Positions 8,476 to 17,171 of a DNA stretch of 64,000 bases are shown here, one piece after another. The translations under genes and the position numbers were made by a program. The first letter of the stretch is position 1, and the number at the start of each line of letters is the position of its first letter. The notes below the pieces were generated by a model. It made no database searches. It was not told the DNA's origin and saw only the letters and a program-made list of their open reading frames with translations. The DNA comes from Candidatus Methanocorpusculum faecipullorum (GTDB lineage Archaea > Halobacteriota > Methanomicrobia > Methanomicrobiales > Methanocorpusculaceae), in assembly GCA_018883755.1 (NCBI GenBank), contig JAHLFR010000035.1, positions 20,561 to 84,560 on the forward strand. Reading direction: 5' to 3'.

Positions 8476-9278
8476 AGGAAAAAGATCGTACACTGCTTCT
8501 CGCTGCCGACGAGCTTGCCAGAACAGTGGACGCTCTTGCAATCATTTCTTTCCTAAACAAAGATACTGAAATCAATCTAAACACGCCGGTTGTCTGGATT
8601 CGTGACATCCAACCAGAAATTCTTCGTGATCGTACGATGGTAACGCTGGTTGATTACTGTTCCAATCACATCATTGACGCAGTATTACAGTACAAGATTC
8701 TGACAAAAATGCAGAGCGGAACTGTTGTTGCAGTGTTCCCGTACGCTTTGCTGATCTATGATATTGAAGACACGAACAGTCAGTTCAACATTGAACAGTA
8801 CGCTGGCATCGCTGATCTTGATGTCTTACACTCGGTACTCTCTCTTGCGCTTGAAATTGCCCGCGAGGGTCGCGAAGGACGTGCCATTGGAACCGCGTTC
8901 ATCATCGGCGACATTGAGGAACTCAAACGGTGGTCCCATCAGGGTGTCTTAAATCCTTACGAGGGTCACCCCGAATCAGTCCGCGATGTGCGGATAAAAG
9001 AGAATTGGGAGAGTGTTAAAGAGTTCGCCCAGCTTGACGGAGTGTTCCTGATCGACAAGAATGGTATCATCGGCGCTTCCGGCAGATACCTGGATGCCGA
9101 CGGTCGTGATGTCCATCTCCAAAGTGGTCTTGGAGGCCGTCATCTGGCTACAGCAGCTATCACAAAGGTTGCACCCGCGATTGGAATTACTGTCTCTGAA
9201 AGTGGCGGTGTTGTCCGTGTGTTTGTGGCGGGAACCGCCGTCGCACAGATCCGGACAGACATCCGTCTCTCTTTCTGA
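8472..9278 (+). CDS. dacZ: DacZ-type diadenylate cyclase (c-di-AMP synthase)
   Basis: 268 residues. The N-terminal half (about 1-130) resembles the pyruvate-kinase-like domain that archaeal DacZ proteins carry, and the C-terminal half is a DAC (DisA_N) domain. The active-site motifs are recognisable but variant: DGVFLIDKNG (about 189-198) in place of DGA, and GGRHLATAAITK (about 220-231) in place of RHRAA. The expected reaction is two ATP to cyclic di-AMP plus pyrophosphate, in the cytoplasm. It is the last gene of the kor-suc operon and overlaps sucD by four bases, so its expression is tied to 2-oxoglutarate metabolism. A hairpin terminator follows. Confidence 0.88.
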   Translation: MKEKDRTLLLAADELARTVDALAIISFLNKDTEINLNTPVVWIRDIQPEILRDRTMVTLVDYCSNHIIDAVLQYKILTKMQSGTVVAVFPYALLIYDIEDTNSQFNIEQYAGIADLDVLHSVLSLALEIAREGREGRAIGTAFIIGDIEELKRWSHQGVLNPYEGHPESVRDVRIKENWESVKEFAQLDGVFLIDKNGIIGASGRYLDADGRDVHLQSGLGGRHLATAAITKVAPAIGITVSESGGVVRVFVAGTAVAQIRTDIRLSF

Positions 9279-9290
9279 TCTTTTTTATGC

Positions 9291-9315
9291 TACTCAAAAG
9301 AGTACAATGTTTTTT
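9291..9315 (+). terminator. Hairpin plus T-run after dacZ
   Basis: TACTC (9291-9295), loop AAAA, GAGTA (9300-9304), then a T-rich stretch (TGTTTTTT). It lies between the convergent ends of dacZ and hisB and may serve both strands. Confidence 0.5.
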
Positions 9316-9338
9316 GGGAGAGATTCCTGTTAAAAAAG

Positions 9339-9929
9339 TTAGAGTGTTCCTTTTGTGCTCGGGACATCATCGCGTCCGGGCACGAGTGAAAGGGCCTCGC
9401 CCAGCGCCACTCCGAATGCCTTGAAGATTGCTTCACATTTGTGGTGATCGTTTACTCCTGAAAAGATCACATGCGTGGTAATTCCTGCATTAATGCAGAG
9501 ACTGTAGAGGAAGTGCTCAAAGAGATCATTGGGGATACCGCCGGTTACAATTCCGGTGAATGCACCGTCCATCACCAGATATCCGCGTCCGCCTACATCA
9601 AGTGCAACAGTTGCTCGTGACTCATCCATCGGAATTATGGCATGGGCAAACCTCCGGATACCACGTCCGTCACCAACTGCCTGCTTGATTGCTGATCCGA
9701 GCACAATTCCCACATCCTCAATGGTATGATGGGGATCAACCTCCAGATCACCTTTTGCCAGTACAGTCAGGGAGAATCCTCCGTGGCGGGCAAAGGAGTT
9801 CAGCATATGATCAAAGAATGCTACACCTGTATCAATGGAAATCTCACCACGCAGATCCGGATTAAATACAATACGAATGTTTGTCTCTTTGGTCTCCCGC
9901 ACAACTTCTGCTGATCTCATGATTCGCAT
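9339..9929 (-). CDS. hisB: Imidazoleglycerol-phosphate dehydratase
   Basis: 196 residues, the monofunctional form. Metal-binding His motifs are intact: [14 protein letters not shown] near residues 38-51, [11 protein letters not shown] near 67-77, and the C-terminal [13 protein letters not shown]. It catalyses the sixth step of histidine biosynthesis. Last gene of the minus-strand mat-hisG-hisA-hisB run, overlapping hisA by 13 bases. Confidence 0.97.
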   Translation of the reverse strand: MRIMRSAEVVRETKETNIRIVFNPDLRGEISIDTGVAFFDHMLNSFARHGGFSLTVLAKGDLEVDPHHTIEDVGIVLGSAIKQAVGDGRGIRRFAHAIIPMDESRATVALDVGGRGYLVMDGAFTGIVTGGIPNDLFEHFLYSLCINAGITTHVIFSGVNDHHKCEAIFKAFGVALGEALSLVPGRDDVPSTKGTL

Positions 9930-10633
9930 GCCTCTTTCAGTGCCTCATTTAGATGAATCTTTCCGCTGTACAATGCAGAACCCAGCACACAACCAGCGGC
10001 ACCGAGACGGCGGAGGGCAGAAACATCTGCAACAGAGCTCACACCTCCCGCAACCACCACTGGGATGGACACTGCCTCGATCAATGCTTTCACTGGTTCC
10101 TGGACAATTCCTGCCTGAAGACCTTCCACATCCACATTCGTATACAGAAGCGATCCCGCACCAAGCTGTTCAAACAACTGCGCCCACTCGATGTAGTCTC
10201 CGGCTGTCTCTTGCCACCCGGACACCGCAATCTCACCGGCACGGGCATCCACCCCTGCCATGATCCGCTCACTGCCAAACTCATCTGCAAGAGCAGTCAA
10301 AGCCTTTGGCTCTTTGGTTGCAAATGTGCTCACAATGATTCGATCAACACCTGCATCCAGCCACCCGCGTGCGTCTGCAATACTGCGGATACCGCCGCCA
10401 ACCTGTACAAATACATCTGTCTCCGCAACAACCTCTCGGATTACTTTCACATTCTCCGACGATGTCGAAAATGCTCCGTCAAGATTCACCACATGGAGGT
10501 TTTTGGCACCGGCATTGATCCACCGCTCAGCGTTCTCGAGTGGCGTACCGTAGATGGTTGCAGTGGAACGCTCTCCCTGCACCAGCTGTACACACATACC
10601 GCGCAGTACATCAACCGCAGGGAAGATCTCCAT
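9917..10633 (-). CDS. hisA: Phosphoribosylformimino-5-aminoimidazole carboxamide ribotide isomerase
   Basis: 238 residues, a TIM barrel with the HisA/HisF signature: [17 protein letters not shown] at the start (catalytic Asp), VGGGIRS near residue 78 and a second-half phosphate loop VVAGGVSS near 190. It opens the aminoaldose to the aminoketose in histidine biosynthesis. Its first base is the last base of hisG, so the genes are coupled. Confidence 0.96.
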   Translation of the reverse strand: MEIFPAVDVLRGMCVQLVQGERSTATIYGTPLENAERWINAGAKNLHVVNLDGAFSTSSENVKVIREVVAETDVFVQVGGGIRSIADARGWLDAGVDRIIVSTFATKEPKALTALADEFGSERIMAGVDARAGEIAVSGWQETAGDYIEWAQLFEQLGAGSLLYTNVDVEGLQAGIVQEPVKALIEAVSIPVVVAGGVSSVADVSALRRLGAAGCVLGSALYSGKIHLNEALKEACES

Positions 10634-11502
10634 CAGCGCACCATCCGTGTTATGTCAAGGACAAGGATGTCCCGGGCACCGTTGCGCTTGAGCTGGTTGA
10701 TCAGCTGATACACTCGCTCGTGGGGAACAACCGCGTGCAGTGCAACCGAATCGGATCCGGCAATCTCCATGATGGTCGGTCCTCCAAGACCGGGGATCAG
10801 ACCACGGATTTCCTCGAGCTTTGCCTTCTCAACATTGAGCATCAGATAACACTGGCCTTTTGCAGCGATGACACTTTCAAAGGCAAGGAGAATCTCCTCG
10901 ATCTTCTCATGCTTTGTGCGAAGTGCATCGCGGTTTGCAATAACATTTGTCGTACTGGAGAGCAGTTCCTCAACGATCCTGAGTTTGTTAATCTCAAGTG
11001 TGGTACCTGACGAAGTAAGATCCACAATTGCGTCGGCAACACCGAGCTGCGGTGCCGCCTCACAGGCGCCGCTGACCTCGATGAGTGTCACATCAACACC
11101 GGCATCTGCAAAATATTTTCTGCAGATACCGGGGAACTCTGTTGCAACCCTCATACCTTCAAGATCCTTCAGTGTACTTACCGGTGATTTCTCCGGCACT
11201 GCAAGAACCAGCCGGGCTGAGCCAAACCTGAGATCAAGGAGTGTCTCAACATCCGATCCGCGCTCGGCTACCATGTCAACGCCGGTGATGCCAATGTCGG
11301 CAACACCTTTTGCAACATACTCGGGGATATCAATCGGCCGCACGAACAGAACCTCAATCTGGGGATCGACGGTCTTTGCGATCAGCTGACGGGATGCACT
11401 CATCAGAATGTGAATGCCTGATTTGTTCATCAGATCGTTGATCGGCTCTGCTATCCGTCCCTTGTTGGGGATGGCAAGCCGGACTTTGGCTGCGTCTGAC
11501 AT
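10633..11502 (-). CDS. hisG: ATP phosphoribosyltransferase, long form
   Basis: 289 residues: the long HisG with a C-terminal regulatory domain (about 215-289), which in this family binds histidine for feedback inhibition and does not need HisZ. Family motifs include [13 protein letters not shown] at the N-terminus, [12 protein letters not shown], and the PRPP-binding [15 protein letters not shown]. First committed step of histidine biosynthesis. It sits three bases after the SAM synthetase stop. Confidence 0.96.
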   Translation of the reverse strand: MSDAAKVRLAIPNKGRIAEPINDLMNKSGIHILMSASRQLIAKTVDPQIEVLFVRPIDIPEYVAKGVADIGITGVDMVAERGSDVETLLDLRFGSARLVLAVPEKSPVSTLKDLEGMRVATEFPGICRKYFADAGVDVTLIEVSGACEAAPQLGVADAIVDLTSSGTTLEINKLRIVEELLSSTTNVIANRDALRTKHEKIEEILLAFESVIAAKGQCYLMLNVEKAKLEEIRGLIPGLGGPTIMEIAGSDSVALHAVVPHERVYQLINQLKRNGARDILVLDITRMVR

Positions 11503-11505
11503 ACT

Positions 11506-12723
11506 TTAGAAGGTCTTTAATTTGCCTTCGATAACAAGGCGGGTGATGTCCGTGATGTTTTCGAGACGGTGGTTGACGATCTCCTCAACTTCGGACTGGT
11601 ACTCTTTGAAGTCATAGCCGCGTTTGGTGATGCACTGCACACTTGCAACCAGCGGGTAGTCAATCGGGTGGCCGATCTGGGAAAGAAGTCTGACATACAT
11701 CTCTTCAATTCCGTCAACCTTCTGGCAGGCTTCACGTGCGATCTCGGTTGAGAGCAGGTTGTAGATCTTACCGATGTGGTTGATTGGGTTCTTTCCGGAG
11801 GTTGCTTCCATGGACATCGGTCTGTTCGGCGTGATAAGACCGTTGCAGCGGTTACCGCGTCCAACAGATCCGTCGTCACCCATCTCTGCGGATGTTCCGT
11901 TGACGGTGAGGAAGACAGAGGTGGTCTTCTTTCTGATGATATCAGCGGTGTTGATCTCAACTTTGACTTTGCGATCGGTGTACTTCTTGGCGACCTTGGT
12001 GAAGGACTCCTCCATCTTCTCTTTCATCTCGACATAGTCGGTGATGTCAGAGCAGTAGCGGTCAACCATTGCGGCTGCAACGGTGATGGTGATCGTATTG
12101 ATCTCACGCAGTCCCATGAGTTTGATATCGTATCCGAGCATCGGGTTTTTGGGGCGGAACTCGTTTGCGATGTAGTCATCGAGGCCAAGGATGATCTGTT
12201 CAACCTGGGAGAAGGGTGCGTGACCAACACCAAATGAGGTATCGTTCGCCCGCGGGACGGTGGTGTGGCCCTTCTTGGTGTTGAAGACATCACAGAGATC
12301 GGTGGAGCCGGAACCCATGCGGCAGTCGACGATGATGTCGCGATCCATGTCAAAGGTAGGAATGGTGGTCTTCAGATATTCCCGTGCAGCATTGACTGCA
12401 ATTGCATCGGTTGCAAACACTTTGTCACCGAACTTGCGGGTTGCACGACCGGTCAGGAGGAAGTAGATCGGTTTGATGATCTTTCCACCGCCGAATGCCG
12501 GAGCGGACTCACCTGCAACGACCTCGCCCTGATCGGTGTTGTGGTGGAGAACTCCTCCGTCACACTCAGCCATATATTCCTTGCAAAGTGCGCGGGAAAC
12601 TGCTTCTGCAACACCGTCAGCAAGGCTGTCCGGGTGGCCGATACATTTACGCTCGACAAGCTCGACTTTCTGTTTTTCGATAGGAGTCTGAGAGAGATGC
12701 TTAACGCTGATATTTCTCTTCAC
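11506..12723 (-). CDS. mat: S-adenosylmethionine synthetase, archaeal type
   Basis: About 405 residues of the archaeal MAT family, unrelated in sequence to bacterial MetK at first sight. I place the start at GTG 12723 ([10 protein letters not shown]), because archaeal MATs begin with this motif and a GAGAAGTGAT element lies just before it; the frame also extends to TTG 12741. Motifs: [12 protein letters not shown] (about 30-41), [17 protein letters not shown] and [12 protein letters not shown]. It makes SAM from methionine and ATP in the cytoplasm. SAM is needed in quantity here for the corrin methylases, Tes and Trm56 encoded elsewhere in the window. Confidence 0.95.
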   Translation of the reverse strand: MKRNISVKHLSQTPIEKQKVELVERKCIGHPDSLADGVAEAVSRALCKEYMAECDGGVLHHNTDQGEVVAGESAPAFGGGKIIKPIYFLLTGRATRKFGDKVFATDAIAVNAAREYLKTTIPTFDMDRDIIVDCRMGSGSTDLCDVFNTKKGHTTVPRANDTSFGVGHAPFSQVEQIILGLDDYIANEFRPKNPMLGYDIKLMGLREINTITITVAAAMVDRYCSDITDYVEMKEKMEESFTKVAKKYTDRKVKVEINTADIIRKKTTSVFLTVNGTSAEMGDDGSVGRGNRCNGLITPNRPMSMEATSGKNPINHIGKIYNLLSTEIAREACQKVDGIEEMYVRLLSQIGHPIDYPLVASVQCITKRGYDFKEYQSEVEEIVNHRLENITDITRLVIEGKLKTF

Positions 12724-12925
12724 TTTTGAATCACTTCTCAATCATCTGACTTTTAAGTATAAAAAGATATGTGTTGAAAATCATGGGATTTTGCTATGTT
12801 GACGGTGTGTGGCGTTGTGATTTTCAGACATCAAAAGAAATTTTTTCGCTGGAATGAATAGATCCGTATCTCTTGTCACATGATCCGGACCTCAGGCTAA
12901 GGATGGAAAAAAAGGAGAGAAAAAA

Positions 12926-13423
12926 TTATTCTTTCTGGGAGCCGAGCCGGTGGTCGATGAAGATCAGGGCTTCCGGAGACTTTCCTGCTTTTTCGAGCAT
13001 GTCAACGATGTCTCTTACTGTCTCTTCTTCCTCAACCTGTTCGGTAACGAACCACTGGAGTTCTCCAATTGCTGCATAGTCTTTCTCGGCAACAGCCGTT
13101 TCCATGATCTTGTTGATCATTGCAGTGACTTTGATCTCGTGTCCATAGACTGCTTTGAAGATCTCAAGAAGATCTTTTGCACCGGTAGCCGGTTTTTCGA
13201 TTGCATCAAACTTCACATCGACTCCTTTGCGGACGAGGTAGTCGTAGAACCGGGTTGCGTGGGTCAGTTCCTCGGATGCGTGTGCACGCAGCCATGCTGC
13301 TGCACCATTCCATTTCATTGCACTTGCATCTGCGGAGAACTGCAGGTACAGGTATGCGGAGTACATCTCTGCATTGATCTGCTTTAAAATTGCATCATAT
13401 ACGCCTGATTTTTTTGTTGCCAT
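12926..13423 (-). CDS. ftn: Ferritin
   Basis: 165 residues with the four-helix ferritin pattern. Ferroxidase ligands are visible in INAEMYSAYLYLQ (Glu about 18) and ASEELTHATRFYDYL (Glu and His about 51-55), with EKDYAAIGELQWFVTEQVEE supplying the second iron pair. It oxidises and stores iron as a 24-mer. Transcribed alone; its upstream region has two inverted repeats that may form an operator. The ATG at 13423 follows a CAGGAGAT element 12 bases upstream. Confidence 0.95.
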   Translation of the reverse strand: MATKKSGVYDAILKQINAEMYSAYLYLQFSADASAMKWNGAAAWLRAHASEELTHATRFYDYLVRKGVDVKFDAIEKPATGAKDLLEIFKAVYGHEIKVTAMINKIMETAVAEKDYAAIGELQWFVTEQVEEEETVRDIVDMLEKAGKSPEALIFIDHRLGSQKE

Positions 13424-13441
13424 GGTCTTTCAGATCTCCTG

Positions 13442-13522
13442 CCGGAACGTTTCATTCCGGTGTTGGATATTACCATATTCTTCACGCGAGTGTATTAACC
13501 TAAGGGTGGTGGCAAGGTTAGA
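13442..13522 (-). promoter_or_regulatory. Ferritin upstream region with two inverted repeats
   Basis: CCGGAA (13442-13447) and TTCCGG (13455-13460) flank seven bases close to the ferritin start. Farther out, TAACCT and AGGTTA (about 13496-13520) flank a 13-base spacer. AT-rich promoter-like sequence (AATATGGTAATATCC on the minus strand) lies between. The layout fits binding sites of an iron-responsive DtxR-like repressor, but that is inference only. Confidence 0.4.
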
Positions 13523-13615
13523 TCTTTTATGGTTCTTTTGTTTCAAGATGTAAGATGGATCTGATATTCCGAGGATAATGTTTTGAAAAAAAGAAACGGT
13601 TGTAATCAAACCGTT

Positions 13616-14845
13616 TTACTGCTGCATCGTGATGGCAGTGATGCCTGCATCTTTGAGTGCGGCCTTTAACTGTACATCCTGAATTGATCCAAGCTGCGGG
13701 TCGGCAATCACAACGTTGTCGCCTGCCGCACTGCGGTCGGTAACCCACTGTACAAAGCTTTCCCAGTCATTTGCCGGGGAGTTCATGCTTGCCACGAGTC
13801 CGGATCCTTCAAGCTGAATCGGAGCGAGGATCTTTAAGCTGACAGAACCAGTGCTCTTATCGATTGCACTGATATAAGGCGGTGTTCCCGCAACAGCGTA
13901 CTGGATGGTGTTCTGTGAAAGCAGGGTCATCAGCTGTGGTCCGCCGGAACCTTCTACAAAGGTGACGTCAGCAATCTTCTCACCGTTGATGAACAGTTCG
14001 GCTTCGGACACCTTTCCGGTACTTTCCGTGGTCGGTTTGAGGTAGGAGTTGTAGGTGTCTTTGAAGTACTGCCAGTCTTTCAACAGAACAAACAGTGGTG
14101 CATCGTGATCGCTTGGGAGGTAGCCGATCGAGATTGTGTTCTCTACCGGTGCGGGAGTGTTGAGGGTGCCTGCTTCAATCTGTGCAGTTGCTGCTTCGTA
14201 CGGACCGAAGTCATAGAGTAGCTCGTTGGACTCCTCTGCGGTAGTGGATGCAAGTTTTCCGGTGATCAGATTCAGCTCACGCTGGGACTTGATGAACTCC
14301 TCGTTGCTTGCAATCCATGCATCAGTAACGGTGCTTGAGAACATGATCGTTGGGATCGAGGCATTCATGGCATCGACTGAGTTAACCGTGATGTTACCGT
14401 ACACCATGTTCTGTTTGGAGAACAGCCAGTCAGCCGTCAGTTCTGCGGCTTTGTCGGGATAGTCATTGATGTACTTATCACCAAGGATCATCAGAGCAAC
14501 AATGCTGGTTGTGAGATCCGTGTTCTTCAGTGCTTCGGAGTTTGCGCCAATTGCACAGCAGGTGTGTTCTTTCCACATGCCTTCCGGAGGAAGATCCTGG
14601 CTGTAGGCTACAACCTTTCCGACATCCCCTTCAACACCGACAGCTACGAACGGCTGCCAAATGATGTATCCGTCAACTTGTCCTGTTGCAAGAAGTCCCG
14701 GCATGGTGCCTGCTCCGGTGTAGAGAATCTCTACGGTCGGAGTCTTATCGGAGTCTGCTGGATCCGATACGCATCCGGCAGCAAAAACCAGTGCGACACA
14801 CACGACAAGAAGACCTGCAACTGAGAGCAGATGCTTTTTGTGCAT
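13616..14845 (-). CDS. Lipoprotein solute-binding protein, NMT1/SsuA type, apparently circularly permuted
   Basis: 409 residues with a signal peptide and lipobox (VFAAGC, Cys25), so membrane-anchored outside the cell. The family is that of nitrate/sulfonate/thiamine-precursor binding proteins, but the order of parts is inverted. Residues about 37-200 (GQVDGYIIWQPF, then HTCCAIGANSEAL) match the second half of such proteins. After a linker, residues about 240-409 (ISIGYLPSDHDAPLFVLL, AVAGTPPYIS, ADPQLGSIQDVQLKAAL) match the first half. The end of the protein would join smoothly to its own beginning. No permease or ATPase gene is adjacent, so transport partners are unknown. The ligand cannot be told. 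Confidence 0.75.
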   Translation of the reverse strand: MHKKHLLSVAGLLVVCVALVFAAGCVSDPADSDKTPTVEILYTGAGTMPGLLATGQVDGYIIWQPFVAVGVEGDVGKVVAYSQDLPPEGMWKEHTCCAIGANSEALKNTDLTTSIVALMILGDKYINDYPDKAAELTADWLFSKQNMVYGNITVNSVDAMNASIPTIMFSSTVTDAWIASNEEFIKSQRELNLITGKLASTTAEESNELLYDFGPYEAATAQIEAGTLNTPAPVENTISIGYLPSDHDAPLFVLLKDWQYFKDTYNSYLKPTTESTGKVSEAELFINGEKIADVTFVEGSGGPQLMTLLSQNTIQYAVAGTPPYISAIDKSTGSVSLKILAPIQLEGSGLVASMNSPANDWESFVQWVTDRSAAGDNVVIADPQLGSIQDVQLKAALKDAGITAITMQQ

Positions 14846-15054
14846 ACATTCCTGTATGCTTACAAGAGTATTTAACTCATCGTAATGTATTGTATATATT
14901 TTGTTCAGTTATTGTTACTGATGATGTTTACAAGTGATGTATTGTATACTGTCTAAGTTCCAGAACATCGTTTCCGAAACCATGTGACTGCGCTGTTTTG
15001 GCGCGCCAATGGTTTTACTTAATGTAGTCGCAGGACGAATATCATTCCGCGATT
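14846..15054. promoter_or_regulatory. Divergent promoter region with repeats (solute-binding protein / panE)
   Basis: The element ATGTATTGTATA occurs twice as a direct repeat (14885-14896 and 14937-14948). The first copy overlaps the TATA-like stretch (AATATATAC on the minus strand) of the solute-binding protein gene. CATACA-TTCC-TGTATG (14845-14860) is a hairpin at the start of that gene. On the panE side, TTGGCGCGCCAA (14998-15009) is a perfect 12-base palindrome followed by a T/A-rich promoter-like stretch. These look like operator sites; the regulators are unknown. Confidence 0.5.
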
Positions 15055-15963
15055 ATGCGGATACTGATACTCGGTGCCGGGGCGGTTGGTCTTACCGTTG
15101 CGGCAAAACTTTCGGCGCATGCGGAGGTGTATGCGGTATGCCGGAAAAGATATGCGGATGCTATATCCGCTGACGGATTTGTTATGACCGGCATCTGGGG
15201 CGAGGGGACCTACCACTTTCCCTGTGGTGAATGTGTACCATCCGGATCATGGGATTATATTATCATCTCCACAAAGTCTGCGGCGACGCGTGAGATCTGT
15301 GAGAGTTACCAGCATCTGTTTGGGGATGCTGAGGTCGTGAGTCTGCAAAACGGCATAGGTAATGAGGAGGTTATCCGCGAGTATACAAATCATGTGATCG
15401 GGGCTATGATCATCACAGGATTTGAGTGGCGGGCGGATAATGCTGTGCACGTGTCGGTGGACGGAGGTGAGACTGTGTTCGGCCGGTTCCCGGAAGGGTG
15501 TGATACGGCAGTTGAAACTCTGGCAAATCTGTTTTCCTCTGCGGGCATGCGCGCTCTTGCAAGTCCTACGGTGCGGAGTACTGTCTGGTCAAAGGCGTTT
15601 TACAGCTGTTCACTCAACCCGCTGGGTGCGGTGATGGCGTGTCCGTATGGGGATCTGCTGAAAGCCCCGGCATGGAATATCATTACTGAAATTGTGCACG
15701 AGGCGTTTGCTGTTTCAAAAGCAGAAGGGGTTGAGTTGCCGCAAAAGAGTGCTGAGGAGTACCTGGCATTTCTGCAAAATGAAAAAATCCCCCCGACTGC
15801 TGAGCATTACAGTTCCATGTATCAGGATATTGTGGGCGGAAGACTCACGGAGGTCGACTACATTAACGGGGCGATTGTGCATCTTGGGGAAAAACACGGA
15901 ATTCCCACTCCGGTAAACCGTATGGTAGTAAATCTGACGCACTTTAAGGAGGAGCTGCGGTGA
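15055..15963 (+). CDS. panE: 2-dehydropantoate 2-reductase family (ketopantoate reductase)
   Basis: 302 residues. The N-terminal Rossmann motif ILGAGAVGLTVAAKL binds NADPH, SLQNGIGNEE is the family motif near residue 96, and WSKAFYSCSLNPLGA near 180 contains the catalytic Lys and Asn. It reduces ketopantoate to pantoate in coenzyme A synthesis. Its stop overlaps the GTG start of the MobA-like gene by four bases. Other ApbA/PanE-fold reductases cannot be excluded by eye. Confidence 0.87.
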   Translation: MRILILGAGAVGLTVAAKLSAHAEVYAVCRKRYADAISADGFVMTGIWGEGTYHFPCGECVPSGSWDYIIISTKSAATREICESYQHLFGDAEVVSLQNGIGNEEVIREYTNHVIGAMIITGFEWRADNAVHVSVDGGETVFGRFPEGCDTAVETLANLFSSAGMRALASPTVRSTVWSKAFYSCSLNPLGAVMACPYGDLLKAPAWNIITEIVHEAFAVSKAEGVELPQKSAEEYLAFLQNEKIPPTAEHYSSMYQDIVGGRLTEVDYINGAIVHLGEKHGIPTPVNRMVVNLTHFKEELR

Positions 15964-16592
15964 CTGGGGTTGTGCGTTCGGCAATGATTCTTGCCGGCGG
16001 TGATGCAAAGCGGGTGAACGGACGGGAGAAGTATTTCTTCTTCTACAAGGGATGTTCGTTTATCTCCCGCTTGGTGATGGTGTTTTCGGGCATCTGTGAT
16101 GAGATTTTAATCGTTGCAAAGAGTCCGGAGCAGGCAACACATTTTGACGGATTGCCTGTACGGTGTACCTGGGATAAAAAGCGGGGATTAGGCCCAATCG
16201 GTGGGATTTCCTCTGGTATTGAAGAGGTGAAGGGTGAGTTTGTGTTTATTGCTGCCTGTGATATGCCGACGATTCATCGTTCGATTGTGACCTATTTGTT
16301 TGATCACATCGGTGAGTATGATGCAATTATTCCCGAGTGGGAGAACACGGATATTGAACCGCTGCATGCGGTGTACCGTGTTTCTGCAGTGCGGCAGTAT
16401 GTAGAGGAGCATGAGTCCCTGTCACTTCGGGATATGGTGAACTCTCTGCATACGCTTCGGGTGAGTCCTGAAGAGTTCCGGCAGTTTGATCCAAATCTTG
16501 AGACCTTTCAGAACATCAATACGCTGGATGAACTGCAGGCTCTTGGTCCTGATGCTGCATATCTTGAGAAACATCCTGAAAAACAGGGATAA
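15960..16592 (+). CDS. mobA: MobA-like molybdopterin guanylyltransferase
   Basis: 210 residues with the nucleotidyltransferase signature LAGGDAKRVNGREK near residues 12-25, the GLGPIGGISSGI loop near 77, and ACDMP near 100 for metal binding. The likely role is adding GMP to the molybdenum/tungsten pterin cofactor used by formylmethanofuran and formate dehydrogenases. GTG start at 15960 overlaps panE. Other sugar-nucleotide transferases share the fold, but the LAGG...R...K spacing is MobA-like. Confidence 0.83.
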   Translation: MTGVVRSAMILAGGDAKRVNGREKYFFFYKGCSFISRLVMVFSGICDEILIVAKSPEQATHFDGLPVRCTWDKKRGLGPIGGISSGIEEVKGEFVFIAACDMPTIHRSIVTYLFDHIGEYDAIIPEWENTDIEPLHAVYRVSAVRQYVEEHESLSLRDMVNSLHTLRVSPEEFRQFDPNLETFQNINTLDELQALGPDAAYLEKHPEKQG

Positions 16593-16663
16593 TTTTTTAC
16601 ATTTCCGAATCTTTTTGTTCGGAGTTCGGTCTGGTCACAGGGGACTGCGTGCATTTAATTTGC

Positions 16664-17044
16664 CTATCTTTTTGTTTCTATTGTGTAGGATGTCAATCCT
16701 CTCAGGCACCCGTTCTTTTCGTAGAACTTTTCCACCCTGGGCTGTGATCCAAAATACAGCATTGTTGGTGTACTGTCCTTGGCGAGTTGCAGTAGTTTAC
16801 TACCGATACCCTGCTTTTGGTACTCTGGAAGAACAAGTATCTCTGTAATTGTTCCAAAATAATAACCGTCTGAGAGAATACGCAGGCAGCCCACCAGCAT
16901 ATTGTTATCGTAAGCAGTTATGTTCAATGTTTTTGTCAATGCTATCCGTGTCTTTTCCCTGTCATACTCGCCCGGCCACACGTTGTTGACAAATTCTATA
17001 AATTGAGATGCCGTAAGCTCCTTGTCATCCACGATATATTTCAT
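16664..17044 (-). CDS. GNAT-family N-acetyltransferase
   Basis: 126 residues with a clear GNAT motif A: ITEILVLPEYQKQGIGSKLL (about 77-96), which binds acetyl-CoA, and the C-terminal strand with FYEKNGC. Substrate unknown. Transcribed alone on the minus strand, convergent with mobA. Confidence 0.88.
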   Translation of the reverse strand: MKYIVDDKELTASQFIEFVNNVWPGEYDREKTRIALTKTLNITAYDNNMLVGCLRILSDGYYFGTITEILVLPEYQKQGIGSKLLQLAKDSTPTMLYFGSQPRVEKFYEKNGCLRGLTSYTIETKR

Positions 17045-17171
17045 TGTTAGTCATCTCAACCAAATTCAACAACCCTTTTGTTGCAGGTTTCCCCTCCTGT
17101 GTTCTCATGTACCTGGTTTTACCGCACTGTTTTTCCACATTAGATGATGGGATGTACTTCACAGCAGATGA

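Noticed and set aside
13616..14845. Two fused partial genes instead of a permuted protein
   Set aside because: The frame is continuous, with a signal peptide at its start and each half of the fold present once; a fusion would repeat or lose parts. Misassembly cannot be fully excluded.
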